A stretch of DNA of 64,000 nucleotides, taken from NCBI GenBank assembly GCA_030154445.1, contig JAGUQW010000006.1:62001-126000 (forward strand), in the 5' to 3' direction. Below are positions 50,321-58,396 of the stretch, piece after piece. Under the pieces are notes generated by a model, which was not told the origin of the DNA, searched no databases, and saw nothing but the letters and a program-made list of their open reading frames with translations. The position numbers were made by a program, and so were the translations under genes. How positions within the stretch are numbered: position 1 is the stretch's first letter; each line of letters begins with the position of its first letter. This stretch comes from Spirochaetota bacterium. GTDB lineage: Bacteria; Spirochaetota; Brevinematia; Brevinematales; Brevinemataceae.

Positions 50321-50698
50321 TTGAGTGAAATTTTTATTATTTTAGTCTTAGGTTTAGTTAGTGGTTTGGCCAGTGGTTTATTTGGAATAGGAGGAGCTGT
50401 TATTATAGTTCCACTATTAGTATCTGTATTCAATTATCCACAAAAAATGGCACAGGGAACAACTTTGTTAATGTTTATAATAGCTCCGTCTATTTTAGCA
50501 GGAATACAATATTATAAAGCTGGAAATGCTAATGTTAAGACAGCTGTATTTCTTTGGATAGGGGTGTTTATAGGTGCAGCTGTGGGAGCTTGGCTTGTAA
50601 ATTCTGTATTCAAAGATTCACCTATATTTACAATGGTATTAAAAAAATCTTTTTCAGTTATTATGATTATTATGGCTGTTAAAATGTGGTTTTCATAA
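50321..50698 (+). CDS. Half-size TauE/SafE-family membrane protein
   Basis: A 125-residue membrane protein with four predicted helices. It starts at a TTG with AAGGAG upstream. The motif GLVSGLASGLFGIGGAVIIVP is the TauE/SafE signature (cited here in part: GLFGIGGAVIIVP), followed by PQKMAQGTTLLMFI. Full-length members (~250 residues) contain this unit twice, so this protein probably dimerises. The family exports sulfite, sulfoacetate or other organic anions; the substrate here is unknown. A terminator follows directly, so the short length is not a frame error. Confidence 0.82.
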   Translation: MSEIFIILVLGLVSGLASGLFGIGGAVIIVPLLVSVFNYPQKMAQGTTLLMFIIAPSILAGIQYYKAGNANVKTAVFLWIGVFIGAAVGAWLVNSVFKDSPIFTMVLKKSFSVIMIIMAVKMWFS

Positions 50699-50710
50699 CT
50701 TGAAATAAAT

Positions 50711-50743
50711 AAAAAAGATCTCGTATCATACGAGATCTTTTTT
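50711..50743. terminator. Bidirectional terminator
   Basis: AAAAAAGATCTCGTA (50711-50725) and TACGAGATCTTTTTT (50729-50743) pair exactly around a 3-base loop, between convergent genes. Confidence 0.8.
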
Positions 50744-50758
50744 TTTATTATAAATATT

Positions 50759-51604
50759 TTATTTATTATTTGTTGCGTTAGATTTAAATAATTTGTAAGG
50801 TATAATATAAGGGGTAGTAGATTTGTACTCCTCCCAATTAAAATATTTTTTCATCTGATTTTCTAAGATAGGTCCTGTAAGATAATTAATAATACAGGTA
50901 ATGGTTAATGGTGATAAAATAGAAATTAAACTCACAAAAATCATAAGATTAGAGGATATAGAATTATTACTAAAAACAGCCACACGTGTTGCTATCCAAA
51001 TACCCCACCAAAATAATATTTCGCCAAAATAATTAGGATGTCTTGAATACTTCCACAATCCTTGTTTTACTAATTCTCCAGGTTTTTTCAAATATTTTAG
51101 CTGAAAATCACTGACCCATTCCCAATACAATCCTGCAATAGATATTATTATACCAAATGTTAAGATATAAGTATTTATAGGTAATTTAATAATTTGAGAT
51201 TCTATAGGCATATAAAAATAAAATGGAAGACATATTAACCAAATAAAAAATGCTTGACTAAGAAAAACATTAATATAACTTTGGAGTATTTTATAACGAG
51301 AACCTTTGAATTGTTCGTAGCGGGTGTCTTCTTTTTTTACCCCGCGCATACCAAGATGGATAGACAATCGAAGTCCCCATATGCTTACCAATCCTACAAC
51401 CCATAGATGCTGGGTTGGATAAAAATCCCAAAACATTCCCCATCCTGTCAAAACAACGATAACAAATCCTAATCCCCAAGCGATGTCTAATATTTTCCAA
51501 ATGTTTATTGCATAAGCAATAACAAAAATAATAGTGAAAAGTATCCATAAGATTAAAAGACTAAAACCTGCATAAGTAAGTACTGATAAAACAAATATAT
51601 CCAT
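50759..51604 (-). CDS. DUF1295/steroid-5-alpha-reductase-like membrane protein
   Basis: A 281-residue polytopic membrane protein of the DUF1295 family, distantly related to steroid 5-alpha reductases and isoprenylcysteine methyltransferases. Hallmarks are ILDIAWGLGFV, LWGLRLSIHLGMRG (WGLRLS), QGLWKYSRHPNYFGEILFWW and NYLTGPILENQMKKYF. The RHPNYFGE block is the presumed cofactor-binding site. I use the ATG at 51604 because GGAG lies just upstream. The reaction is unknown. It is divergent from lactate permease, with the two -35 boxes forming an inverted repeat. Confidence 0.85.
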   Translation of the reverse strand: MDIFVLSVLTYAGFSLLILWILFTIIFVIAYAINIWKILDIAWGLGFVIVVLTGWGMFWDFYPTQHLWVVGLVSIWGLRLSIHLGMRGVKKEDTRYEQFKGSRYKILQSYINVFLSQAFFIWLICLPFYFYMPIESQIIKLPINTYILTFGIIISIAGLYWEWVSDFQLKYLKKPGELVKQGLWKYSRHPNYFGEILFWWGIWIATRVAVFSNNSISSNLMIFVSLISILSPLTITCIINYLTGPILENQMKKYFNWEEYKSTTPYIIPYKLFKSNATNNK

Positions 51605-51637
51605 AATATACACTCCGTATCGTATATATACTTATAT

Positions 51638-51709
51638 AATATAGTTATTATAACTAATTTTGTCAAATATATGTAATATATTTGACATAATCATAATATA
51701 TAGTAAAAT
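51638..51709. promoter_or_regulatory. Divergent promoters whose -35 boxes form a perfect inverted repeat
   Basis: For the DUF1295 gene (minus): TTGACA (51666-51661), 17 bases, TATATT (51643-51638). For lactate permease (plus): TTGACA (51682-51687), 16 bases, TAAAAT (51704-51709). TGTCAAATATA (51661-51671) and TATATTTGACA (51677-51687) are exact complements with a 5-base gap, so the two -35 regions are mirror images 10 bases apart. Confidence 0.6.
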
Positions 51710-51756
51710 GTAATATCATACTCATGATTAATTATGAGTTACAATAGGAGAATATC

Positions 51757-53241
51757 ATGTTATCATTATACGCTTTAGGTCCGATTTTGTTCTTAATTAC
51801 TTTATTAACAGGTCTTAAGAAACCTGCTTATATTGTTGCCCCTTTAACTTTACTTATAACGGCTTTATTAGCTTATTTTGTATGGGAACAAAATATCAAT
51901 TTAATAGCGTTGTCAGTATTAGAAGGTGTTATTTATGGTCTATGGCCTATAGGGATTATTATTTTAGGCTCTATTACCTTGTCTAATCTGATGGTAGCAA
52001 GTGGCTCTGTCAAAAAAATTCAATCTCTTATAGGTACTATTTCTAATGATAGTCGTATTACCGTGGTACTAATTGCATGGGGTTTAGAAAGTTTTCTAGA
52101 ATCAATTGCAGGTTTTGGCTCAGGGTTAGCGCTACCTATTAGTATTTTAATAGTTATGGGGGTTTCTCCCTTAAAATCAGGAGTAGTTGCCTTGTTAGCA
52201 AATAGTGTTCCTACTGCTTACGGTGGGGTAGGAATAGGAATAGTTGCTTTAGCAAATTCCTCAGGAGTTCCACTAGATGAAATTATGCGTTTTCTTTCTT
52301 GGCAATTATTACTACCATCCTTAATTGTACCTTTTGTGATTACTTGGGTTGTTGCAGGTTCTTGGCAAAAAGTTAGAGAAGTTTTTTGGGTGCCTTTATT
52401 TGCAGGTTTGGGACAAGGAGTAGGAATGATGCTGCCTTTAGATCCGTCTCTTGTCGCTATAATATCAGGGACACTAAATATTAGTGGTGGTATTCTTGCT
52501 ACTAATATTTTTTATCCTCATTTAAGAACTAAGAATAAAATTGATATAAAAGAAGCGTTCATTACTTTAATTCCATTTTTAATAGCAATATTTTTAATAT
52601 TAATAACAAGTCCTTTATTTCCTATTATTAATCAATGGATAAGTATTTTTAAAACAGAATTTGTAATATATCCTGGTTCAAAACATTTGATTATTCGTTG
52701 GGTTGCAGATGCTGGTGTATTGTTATTAATATCTGGAATAATAGGGACTTTAATACAGGGATTATCTTTTAATCAAATAGGAAAAACATTTATCAAAACA
52801 TTAGGACAATTACAAAAAACGATAATAGTATTAGTTTCAATTTTAGCTATGTCAAAAATTATGACTCATAGTGGAATGATAGATTCTCTTTCTTTAGGAT
52901 TTTCTCAATATTTAGGATCTTTATATCCTTTGTTTGCACCTTTGTTAGGTACTATAGGTGTTTTAGTTACTGGTAGTGTTGCATCTTCAGGTATATTAAT
53001 GGGATCATTACAAGCAGAGATGGGGCGAGCATTGAATACATCTTCAGCATGGTTAGTTGCGATGAATGCAAGTGGTTCTACTGCTGGCAAAATGTTAGCA
53101 CCTCATAGTGTTGCGATAGTGATGGCAGCACTAGGCTCGTCAGATGAAGAGAGTAATATAACTGGAATAATATTCAAATTTTTGTTAGGATATGTTGGTA
53201 TTTTGATGGTGATTTCTCTAGTAGGATATTTAATAATCTAA
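51757..53241 (+). CDS. lldP: L-lactate permease family transporter
   Basis: A 494-residue membrane protein of the LctP/LldP family, which imports lactate (or glycolate) with protons. The signature region is AWGLESFLESIAGFGSGLALPISIL, given here in part (ESIAGFGSGLALP), then NSVPTAYGGVGIGI and the C-terminal GSVASSGILMGSLQ and NASGSTAGKMLAPHSVAIV. It is about 50 residues shorter than E. coli LldP. GGAG precedes the ATG. No lactate dehydrogenase or lutABC genes are beside it; two unknown membrane genes follow and may be co-transcribed. Confidence 0.92.
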   Translation: MLSLYALGPILFLITLLTGLKKPAYIVAPLTLLITALLAYFVWEQNINLIALSVLEGVIYGLWPIGIIILGSITLSNLMVASGSVKKIQSLIGTISNDSRITVVLIAWGLESFLESIAGFGSGLALPISILIVMGVSPLKSGVVALLANSVPTAYGGVGIGIVALANSSGVPLDEIMRFLSWQLLLPSLIVPFVITWVVAGSWQKVREVFWVPLFAGLGQGVGMMLPLDPSLVAIISGTLNISGGILATNIFYPHLRTKNKIDIKEAFITLIPFLIAIFLILITSPLFPIINQWISIFKTEFVIYPGSKHLIIRWVADAGVLLLISGIIGTLIQGLSFNQIGKTFIKTLGQLQKTIIVLVSILAMSKIMTHSGMIDSLSLGFSQYLGSLYPLFAPLLGTIGVLVTGSVASSGILMGSLQAEMGRALNTSSAWLVAMNASGSTAGKMLAPHSVAIVMAALGSSDEESNITGIIFKFLLGYVGILMVISLVGYLII

Positions 53242-53267
53242 ATAGATTTATTTTGAAGGAGCTAAGA

Positions 53268-54059
53268 ATGTCTAAAGATTTTAATAGTATTAGTTATGAG
53301 GATTATTCTGCTACTATGTTAACCAATCAAGTAGATACAATAGCAAAAATAGATGACTTAGTTATAGAAAATCAAGAGATTATTTATTCAACAAGTATCC
53401 ATAGTGAAAATCATATAATGCATGATATTTTTCAAATTGTAAAAAAGAAAATAACTTTTGAAGAGTTCGTGTTATTTATATTAATAATTATTATCTTTAT
53501 AATTATTATTATGAGTTCTTCACTACTTTTTTTTATTAAAAAAAGACAATTTAATATCTATCATTTTAAACCTGATTACAAGATTTCTATTGTTGATTAT
53601 AGGGATATTATTGATACTGACGAAAAATTAGAAGTAATATTAATGGATTCTTCTATTGTTAAAGAATATACTCCTAAAAAAGGTGATTTTATTATTCAAA
53701 AAGATGATAAAATTTGGGTAGAATCTTATGAAAAAATTTCAAAAATATACAATATTCATCCTTTAAATCATAATAAAACATATACTTATACTAATAATAA
53801 ATATAAATTTATTCCTACTGTAATAACAGAAAGTAAAATAAAATTTTTAGCAGAAAAAATAAAAACTAAAGATGTCCGGAATGCTCTTATAAAAAATAAT
53901 ATAGAGACTATTTGTAAGGAAAAGGTGAAAATCGGATCCTTTGTTTGGATAAATTTTGCAGGTCAATTTCAAATTATGTTGAATAATAATAATATATCTA
54001 GAGAACATCTCACCGATGTCTCTAAAAATAATATTATAGATGTTAATAATTTAATATAA
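53268..54059 (+). CDS. Single-pass membrane protein of unknown function
   Basis: A 263-residue protein I do not recognise. Residues ~1-60 are polar and acidic. One strongly hydrophobic helix (~65-90, FVLFILIIIIFIIIIMSSSL) is followed by a large soluble domain rich in Lys, Ile and Asn, with strand-like stretches (YKISIVDYRDIIDTDEK, KIGSFVWINFAGQFQIML). There is no signal peptide or lipobox. I set the start at 53268 after AAGGAG; a TTG upstream overlaps that site. It lies 26 bases after lactate permease and 37 before another small membrane protein gene. The very high A/T content is similar to its surroundings. Confidence 0.65.
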   Translation: MSKDFNSISYEDYSATMLTNQVDTIAKIDDLVIENQEIIYSTSIHSENHIMHDIFQIVKKKITFEEFVLFILIIIIFIIIIMSSSLLFFIKKRQFNIYHFKPDYKISIVDYRDIIDTDEKLEVILMDSSIVKEYTPKKGDFIIQKDDKIWVESYEKISKIYNIHPLNHNKTYTYTNNKYKFIPTVITESKIKFLAEKIKTKDVRNALIKNNIETICKEKVKIGSFVWINFAGQFQIMLNNNNISREHLTDVSKNNIIDVNNLI

Positions 54060-54096
54060 ATTTAATAATTATATCATTAATAAATATGAGGATAAT

Positions 54097-54321
54097 ATGA
54101 AAATCAATATCGATGATATATTGCATCAAATGACAGATTTTTATGTAAATGAAATTCATAAAAAAAAAGAATTGCAAAAATTTAAAATTATTAATTTTGT
54201 AGAAAATAATATGTATATAATAGCTTTAATGCTGGCTTTAGGAATAGCAATTTTTACAGTATCTGTAGTTTTAGTGATTTTAATAATTCTTCTGAATATA
54301 CCTTTAGAAATATTATGGTAA
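54097..54321 (+). CDS. Small membrane protein of unknown function
   Basis: A 74-residue protein. An amphipathic polar N-terminal half (MKINIDDILHQMTDFYVNEI, then KKKELQKFK) is followed by one long hydrophobic stretch (MYIIALMLALGIAIFTVSVV...LLNIPLEIL) that could form one long or two short helices. GAGG lies before the ATG. It ends at a terminator and is the last gene of a possible operon with lactate permease and the 263-residue membrane protein. The similar N-terminal-polar/hydrophobic layout of the two unknowns suggests they work together, which is only inference. Confidence 0.6.
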   Translation: MKINIDDILHQMTDFYVNEIHKKKELQKFKIINFVENNMYIIALMLALGIAIFTVSVVLVILIILLNIPLEILW

Positions 54322-54322
54322 A

Positions 54323-54348
54323 AAAAACTCCTCATATGAGGAGTTTTT
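54323..54348. terminator. Terminator between the unknown membrane pair and trhO
   Basis: AAAAACTCCTCAT (54323-54335) and ATGAGGAGTTTTT (54336-54348) form a perfect 26-base palindrome. Confidence 0.75.
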
Positions 54349-54350
54349 GT

Positions 54351-55268
54351 TTAATTAGGGCCAAAACTACAAGCACCCAAATTCATCTGGTATTGACGAG
54401 ATGAAAAGCGTTTGATTTGTTGTTCGGAGAGAGTTTCATGACAATGGTGACAATGCAATCCATATGAGTATGAAGGCAATTGACGCTCTTCATCAGTTAA
54501 GGGCATACGGCAAGTATAACATAGCTGATAATTTCCAGGAATTAATCCATATCCGACACTAACTCGATAGTCGAATACAAAACATTCTCCATCCCACAAA
54601 CCTTCTTCTTGAGGAATCTCTTCTAGATATTTCAAAATACCACCTTTTAGATGAAAGACTTCTTTACCTAAATTGGTAACAGTTGCATAGGATGTAGATT
54701 TTTCGCAACGAATACCACCAGTACAAAACATAGCTATAGTTTTGTCTTTCCATTCTTCTCTATGTTTTTCACAGAATTCAGGAAAATCTTTGAAGGCAAT
54801 TAGTTGAGGATTGATAGCATTACGAAAGGTACCTATATGAAATTCGTAATCATTACGAGTATCGACAATAATGACATTATCTTGTTGTATTAATTCATGC
54901 CATTCTCTTGGGGATAAATAATTAGCTCTGTGTTCGTTTGGTTGCATATTATCAATACGCATAGTAACAATTTCTTTTTTTATTTTTACTTTCATTCTAT
55001 AAAAAACTGCTTTATCTTTTGGGGAAAAAGATTCTTTGTATTCTAGATCATTAAATCCCCACGCTTGTAAGAAAGCCTTAATTGTATCAATACCCTGTCT
55101 ATTTCCGGCAATAGTACCATTTATCCCTTCTTCACCAATAATTAGCGTTCCGAAAATATTATTATATTTACACAAATTTAAAAGTTCTTGTTTACGAGTT
55201 TCTAAATTATCTAATGTTTTGAATTGGTACAGTGCTGCTATAATCCAATGTTGATTATTATTATTCAT
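54351..55268 (-). CDS. trhO: tRNA uridine(34) hydroxylase TrhO (rhodanese-like)
   Basis: TrhO (YceA) makes 5-hydroxyuridine at the tRNA wobble position using oxygen. The 305-residue protein has the N-terminal acylphosphatase-like domain with NIFGTLIIGEEGINGTIAG, a rhodanese domain with VDTRNDYEFHIGTF and the active-site loop MFCTGGIRCEKSTSY, and a C-terminal cysteine/histidine part (CYTCRMPL ... HCHHC) that may bind zinc. The cysteine-rich tail is a common variant. GGAG precedes the ATG. Monocistronic, divergent from no obvious partner. Confidence 0.93.
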   Translation of the reverse strand: MNNNNQHWIIAALYQFKTLDNLETRKQELLNLCKYNNIFGTLIIGEEGINGTIAGNRQGIDTIKAFLQAWGFNDLEYKESFSPKDKAVFYRMKVKIKKEIVTMRIDNMQPNEHRANYLSPREWHELIQQDNVIIVDTRNDYEFHIGTFRNAINPQLIAFKDFPEFCEKHREEWKDKTIAMFCTGGIRCEKSTSYATVTNLGKEVFHLKGGILKYLEEIPQEEGLWDGECFVFDYRVSVGYGLIPGNYQLCYTCRMPLTDEERQLPSYSYGLHCHHCHETLSEQQIKRFSSRQYQMNLGACSFGPN

Positions 55269-55347
55269 AAATATCTCCTAGTATTTTATTGTTGAGTATT
55301 TATTATGAATCTGTTTTTTTATTATTGCAATATTTTTTTAATTTATT

Positions 55348-56802
55348 TTATTTTTCTTCTTCAAGAGATAGGGTAACCTCAGGATCTATAATTTCTGTAG
55401 ATCTAGCGAATTCTTGTATAACTTCTAAAATTTCTTCAGAATATAAATATGAAGAAGAAACAATTATATTTTGCTTATTTGTACGCGTTTTATTTTGATA
55501 ATACAGATCTTGATACCACTGATATTCTTGGAGATGTTTTTGAATACTAGGATAACGGGGTATGAATTCTAAATAATTAGAAAAAGTAGATATAAGAATA
55601 ATGGCATATAGTAAAGGTGATTTAAAATTTATTAATAGTTGACTTAGTATTAATAATCCATTTAATAAGGTTAATATTTTCATAGGATCTAAGTAAGCGT
55701 ATATAGCAGATCTCATTACACCTATTAATAGTGTACACATTGTTATACTAAAATGACTAAAAATTGTAATAATAATAAATTTAGATATGTTGTGATAAAG
55801 ATCTTTTTTGTATAGTTTTGAGAGAAAAGAAATAAAAGTATAATAAGAATAGTATATAAAAAAAATAAAATGATAAGGAATTAGTAGTGAAATACTACTT
55901 TTTAAATTTTCAGAAAAAGAAGGGAAATGACCAAGTCCTGCATTATATTTTATATTAATACCATAAAATCGTTCTGATAAAATAGCAATAACACAAAATA
56001 TACCACCACAATACAACACTTTAACATAAGAGGGAGGTGATAGTAAAAAATATTTAATTTTTTCTAATATATTTTTCTGAGGATGTGCAATAAAAAGATA
56101 CAATCCTATTATAGCTTGAATATAAAAATATAGTATAGTAATACCATTTGATGAAAAGGCTGTTAATAAAATTATAGTATACCAGATACTTTGAGATAAT
56201 AGAGTCGAAATATATTTTTCATCCCATATATTGTTAAAAAAGGCCTTCCAATAAGGATACAATGCGATGAGCATAAGAGTCATTGGCCATATATAATGAG
56301 ACACTATACTTATATTTTTATCAAGAGATATTGTTGTAATCATAAAGGGTGAAATACCAGAAATGAATAAAATATATAAAAAATGATAAGAATATGTAGA
56401 TATCTTTAAAGCTATTTTTGTATAAAGTGCGATAATCCAAGCTAAAAAAGTAAAATACAGTGCAACATATAACCCTTGACTTATGTATATAGCTGTTACA
56501 GGATCTTTAGTGGAAAAATGATACAATCGACCAATAGTTTGATAAGAGATATAAGGTATGATATCAGCAGTCCATCGAGCTGTATGCCATTCTCTCATTA
56601 AATAATTTATATGATTTTGATTTTTGATAGTATGATTCCATAAGGTATTAGGAAATCGGAGTTGAGTAACATTACCTATCATTTCTTTCATAGGATCTAT
56701 CCAAAATGTAGTATAGTAACCTTGAATAAACCAATATATAAAAATAAAAAATGTTAATACTATTAGTACATACTGGTAGCGTTTTATTGTTAATGAAGGC
56801 AT
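55348..56802 (-). CDS. Polytopic membrane protein, probable lipid-linked sugar glycosyltransferase partner
   Basis: A 484-residue protein with about ten transmembrane helices and a large extracytoplasmic first loop (residues ~30-75, DPMKEMIGNVTQLRFPN). I recognise no exact family; the layout (an N-terminal helix, a long loop with an acidic residue, many helices, a short charged tail) resembles GT-C or Gtr/DUF6056-type proteins. It follows a polyprenyl-phosphate-sugar synthase gene by only 3 bases, so it would plausibly transfer sugar from the undecaprenyl carrier to an envelope acceptor. Function is inferred from context. Confidence 0.65.
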   Translation of the reverse strand: MPSLTIKRYQYVLIVLTFFIFIYWFIQGYYTTFWIDPMKEMIGNVTQLRFPNTLWNHTIKNQNHINYLMREWHTARWTADIIPYISYQTIGRLYHFSTKDPVTAIYISQGLYVALYFTFLAWIIALYTKIALKISTYSYHFLYILFISGISPFMITTISLDKNISIVSHYIWPMTLMLIALYPYWKAFFNNIWDEKYISTLLSQSIWYTIILLTAFSSNGITILYFYIQAIIGLYLFIAHPQKNILEKIKYFLLSPPSYVKVLYCGGIFCVIAILSERFYGINIKYNAGLGHFPSFSENLKSSISLLIPYHFIFFIYYSYYTFISFLSKLYKKDLYHNISKFIIITIFSHFSITMCTLLIGVMRSAIYAYLDPMKILTLLNGLLILSQLLINFKSPLLYAIILISTFSNYLEFIPRYPSIQKHLQEYQWYQDLYYQNKTRTNKQNIIVSSSYLYSEEILEVIQEFARSTEIIDPEVTLSLEEEK

Positions 56803-56805
56803 TTT

Positions 56806-57750
56806 TCACTCCTTGTCATAATTTAATTTTTCGGAAATAGTGAAAACAGGTCTATCTAAGGATTGTATATAAATACGAATAATATATTCTCCTAGTATAC
56901 CTATAGAATAGAATAGGAGAGAGGCTAGTGTTAATAATAATAAAGTAATACCACTAAATCCTATGAAATAATTTTGACCAAAAAATAGAGAAATAATCGA
57001 GCTAAATAGTAAAAAACCTGTTAATGCACTTATCAAAAAAGTAATCAAAAAGATAAAACGGACTGGAGCAAAACTAAAAGAAAACAATCCATCTAAAGCA
57101 AGATTTAAACTTTTGATAAAAGTAAACTTCGATTTCCCATGTTCTCGAATAGGTAATTCTAAAGGAATAGAACACTGTTTGAATCCCATCCAAGCAAATT
57201 GCCCTCGAATAAATTTGTGTTTTTCAGGCATATTCAAATAGACATCTATCATTTTTCTATTAATAATACGAAAATCGCTAGTATTAGATGGGATAGAGAC
57301 TGTTGATAAAAAATTAAAAAAACTATAGAATATTTTTGAGGTATATTTTTTTATAAAAGATATGTTTTTTTTAGAATATTGTTCTACATAGACAGAATCA
57401 TAACCCTCATGGATACATTTTTCAAGCATTTTTGGAAATAACTCAGGTGGATGTTGTAAGTCTCCATCTATAATAAAAGCGTATTCACCTTTACAAAAAG
57501 TAAGACCAGCTGTAGTAGATACTTGCTGACCAAAATTACGCGCAAAATTGATAGGTTTGAAGAGAGGATCTTTTTGGGCAATAGCTTTCATGAGATCCCA
57601 AGAAGAATCTACACTACCATCATTAATAAAAATAATTTCGTAATTATATTCTGTGAAACTAACCATAATAGTAGTAATTCGTTGATAGCAAAGTATAATG
57701 TTTTCTTCTTCATTATACATTGGGGTTATAATAGAAATAAGTTTTTTCAT
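56806..57750 (-). CDS. Family 2 glycosyltransferase, polyprenyl-phosphate hexose synthase (GtrB/DPM1-like)
   Basis: A 314-residue enzyme that loads a sugar from a nucleotide donor onto undecaprenyl phosphate at the cytoplasmic face. The catalytic domain has SIITPMYNEEENI, FINDGSVDSSWDL, FARNFGQQVSTTAGL and the DxD-like DGDLQHPPELFPKM. REHGKSKFTFIKSLNLALDG precedes two C-terminal transmembrane helices (~230-300), the typical GtrB layout. GGAGG precedes the ATG, and a strong promoter lies upstream. It forms an operon with the multi-helix protein downstream. Confidence 0.92.
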   Translation of the reverse strand: MKKLISIITPMYNEEENIILCYQRITTIMVSFTEYNYEIIFINDGSVDSSWDLMKAIAQKDPLFKPINFARNFGQQVSTTAGLTFCKGEYAFIIDGDLQHPPELFPKMLEKCIHEGYDSVYVEQYSKKNISFIKKYTSKIFYSFFNFLSTVSIPSNTSDFRIINRKMIDVYLNMPEKHKFIRGQFAWMGFKQCSIPLELPIREHGKSKFTFIKSLNLALDGLFSFSFAPVRFIFLITFLISALTGFLLFSSIISLFFGQNYFIGFSGITLLLLTLASLLFYSIGILGEYIIRIYIQSLDRPVFTISEKLNYDKE

Positions 57751-57774
57751 TATTCCTCCTTATAAAGTAATATA

Positions 57775-57803
57775 ATTGTATATGGATTTAATAAATTTGT
57801 CAA
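57775..57803 (-). promoter_or_regulatory. Promoter of the glycosyltransferase operon
   Basis: On the minus strand, TTGACA (57803-57798), 17 bases, TACAAT (57780-57775), 25 bases upstream of the start codon. Confidence 0.55.
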
Positions 57804-57860
57804 TCGCGTTTGTAGATTTATTCAGATAACAATTAATTAAAAGAGATACAGAAGTTATTA

Positions 57861-57888
57861 TTGACAAATGATATTTATAAGATATAAT
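57861..57888 (+). promoter_or_regulatory. Promoter of the YhcH/symporter operon
   Basis: TTGACA (57861-57866), 16 bases, TATAAT (57883-57888), 24 bases before the YhcH start, with AGGAGGGG as ribosome site. Confidence 0.6.
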
Positions 57889-57911
57889 ATATAAAATATA
57901 GGAGGGGAATT

Positions 57912-58367
57912 ATGGTTCAAACATATATAGATGTATTAAATGCTAAAGATTATACAGGAACTGTACAAAAAGCTGTAGAATATCTACTAAAAAATAAAGA
58001 TCAAATAGAAGCTCAAAAAGTAGGTAAATACGAAGTAGATTCTTCTTTTTTTTATATGGTACAAGAGTATCATTCAAAAAATGATGCTATTTGGGAATCT
58101 CATAAAAAATATATAGATATTCAATGGATTCTTGATGGTGAAGAAATTATTGAGATATCTGGTAAAAAGTATATGAAACAATTAGGTGATTACGATGAAT
58201 CAAAAGATTTATTTATTTTTGAAGGAGAATCTTTGGCTACTTTGTTAATGAAAAAAAATGATTTAACCATATTTTACCCAACAGATATTCACAAACCTGG
58301 TCTAAGAACCTCTAAAGGAAATACTTCTGTTAGAAAATGTTTATTCAAAATACTTACCGAAAAATAA
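57912..58367 (+). CDS. YhcH/YjgK/YiaL-family (NanQ-like) sugar anomerase
   Basis: A 151-residue beta-sandwich protein of the DUF386 family. E. coli NanQ/YhcH of this family speeds anomer interconversion of sialic acid. Hallmarks are FYMVQEYHSK, WESHKKYIDIQWILDGEE (the metal-binding HxxxxDIQ block) and FYPTDIHKPGLRT (second metal site). The next gene, 29 bases on, is a sodium symporter, and the two together look like a sialic-acid or related sugar uptake pair. The expected nanA/nanE/nanK genes are not in this window. Confidence 0.88.
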   Translation: MVQTYIDVLNAKDYTGTVQKAVEYLLKNKDQIEAQKVGKYEVDSSFFYMVQEYHSKNDAIWESHKKYIDIQWILDGEEIIEISGKKYMKQLGDYDESKDLFIFEGESLATLLMKKNDLTIFYPTDIHKPGLRTSKGNTSVRKCLFKILTEK

Positions 58368-58396
58368 TTGTTAATAAATAATCAGAGGATATTAAT

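Noticed and set aside
53268-54321. Toxin-antitoxin pair
   Set aside because: Sizes and membrane layout do not match a known toxin-antitoxin type, and the first protein is too large; kept only as an unknown pair.
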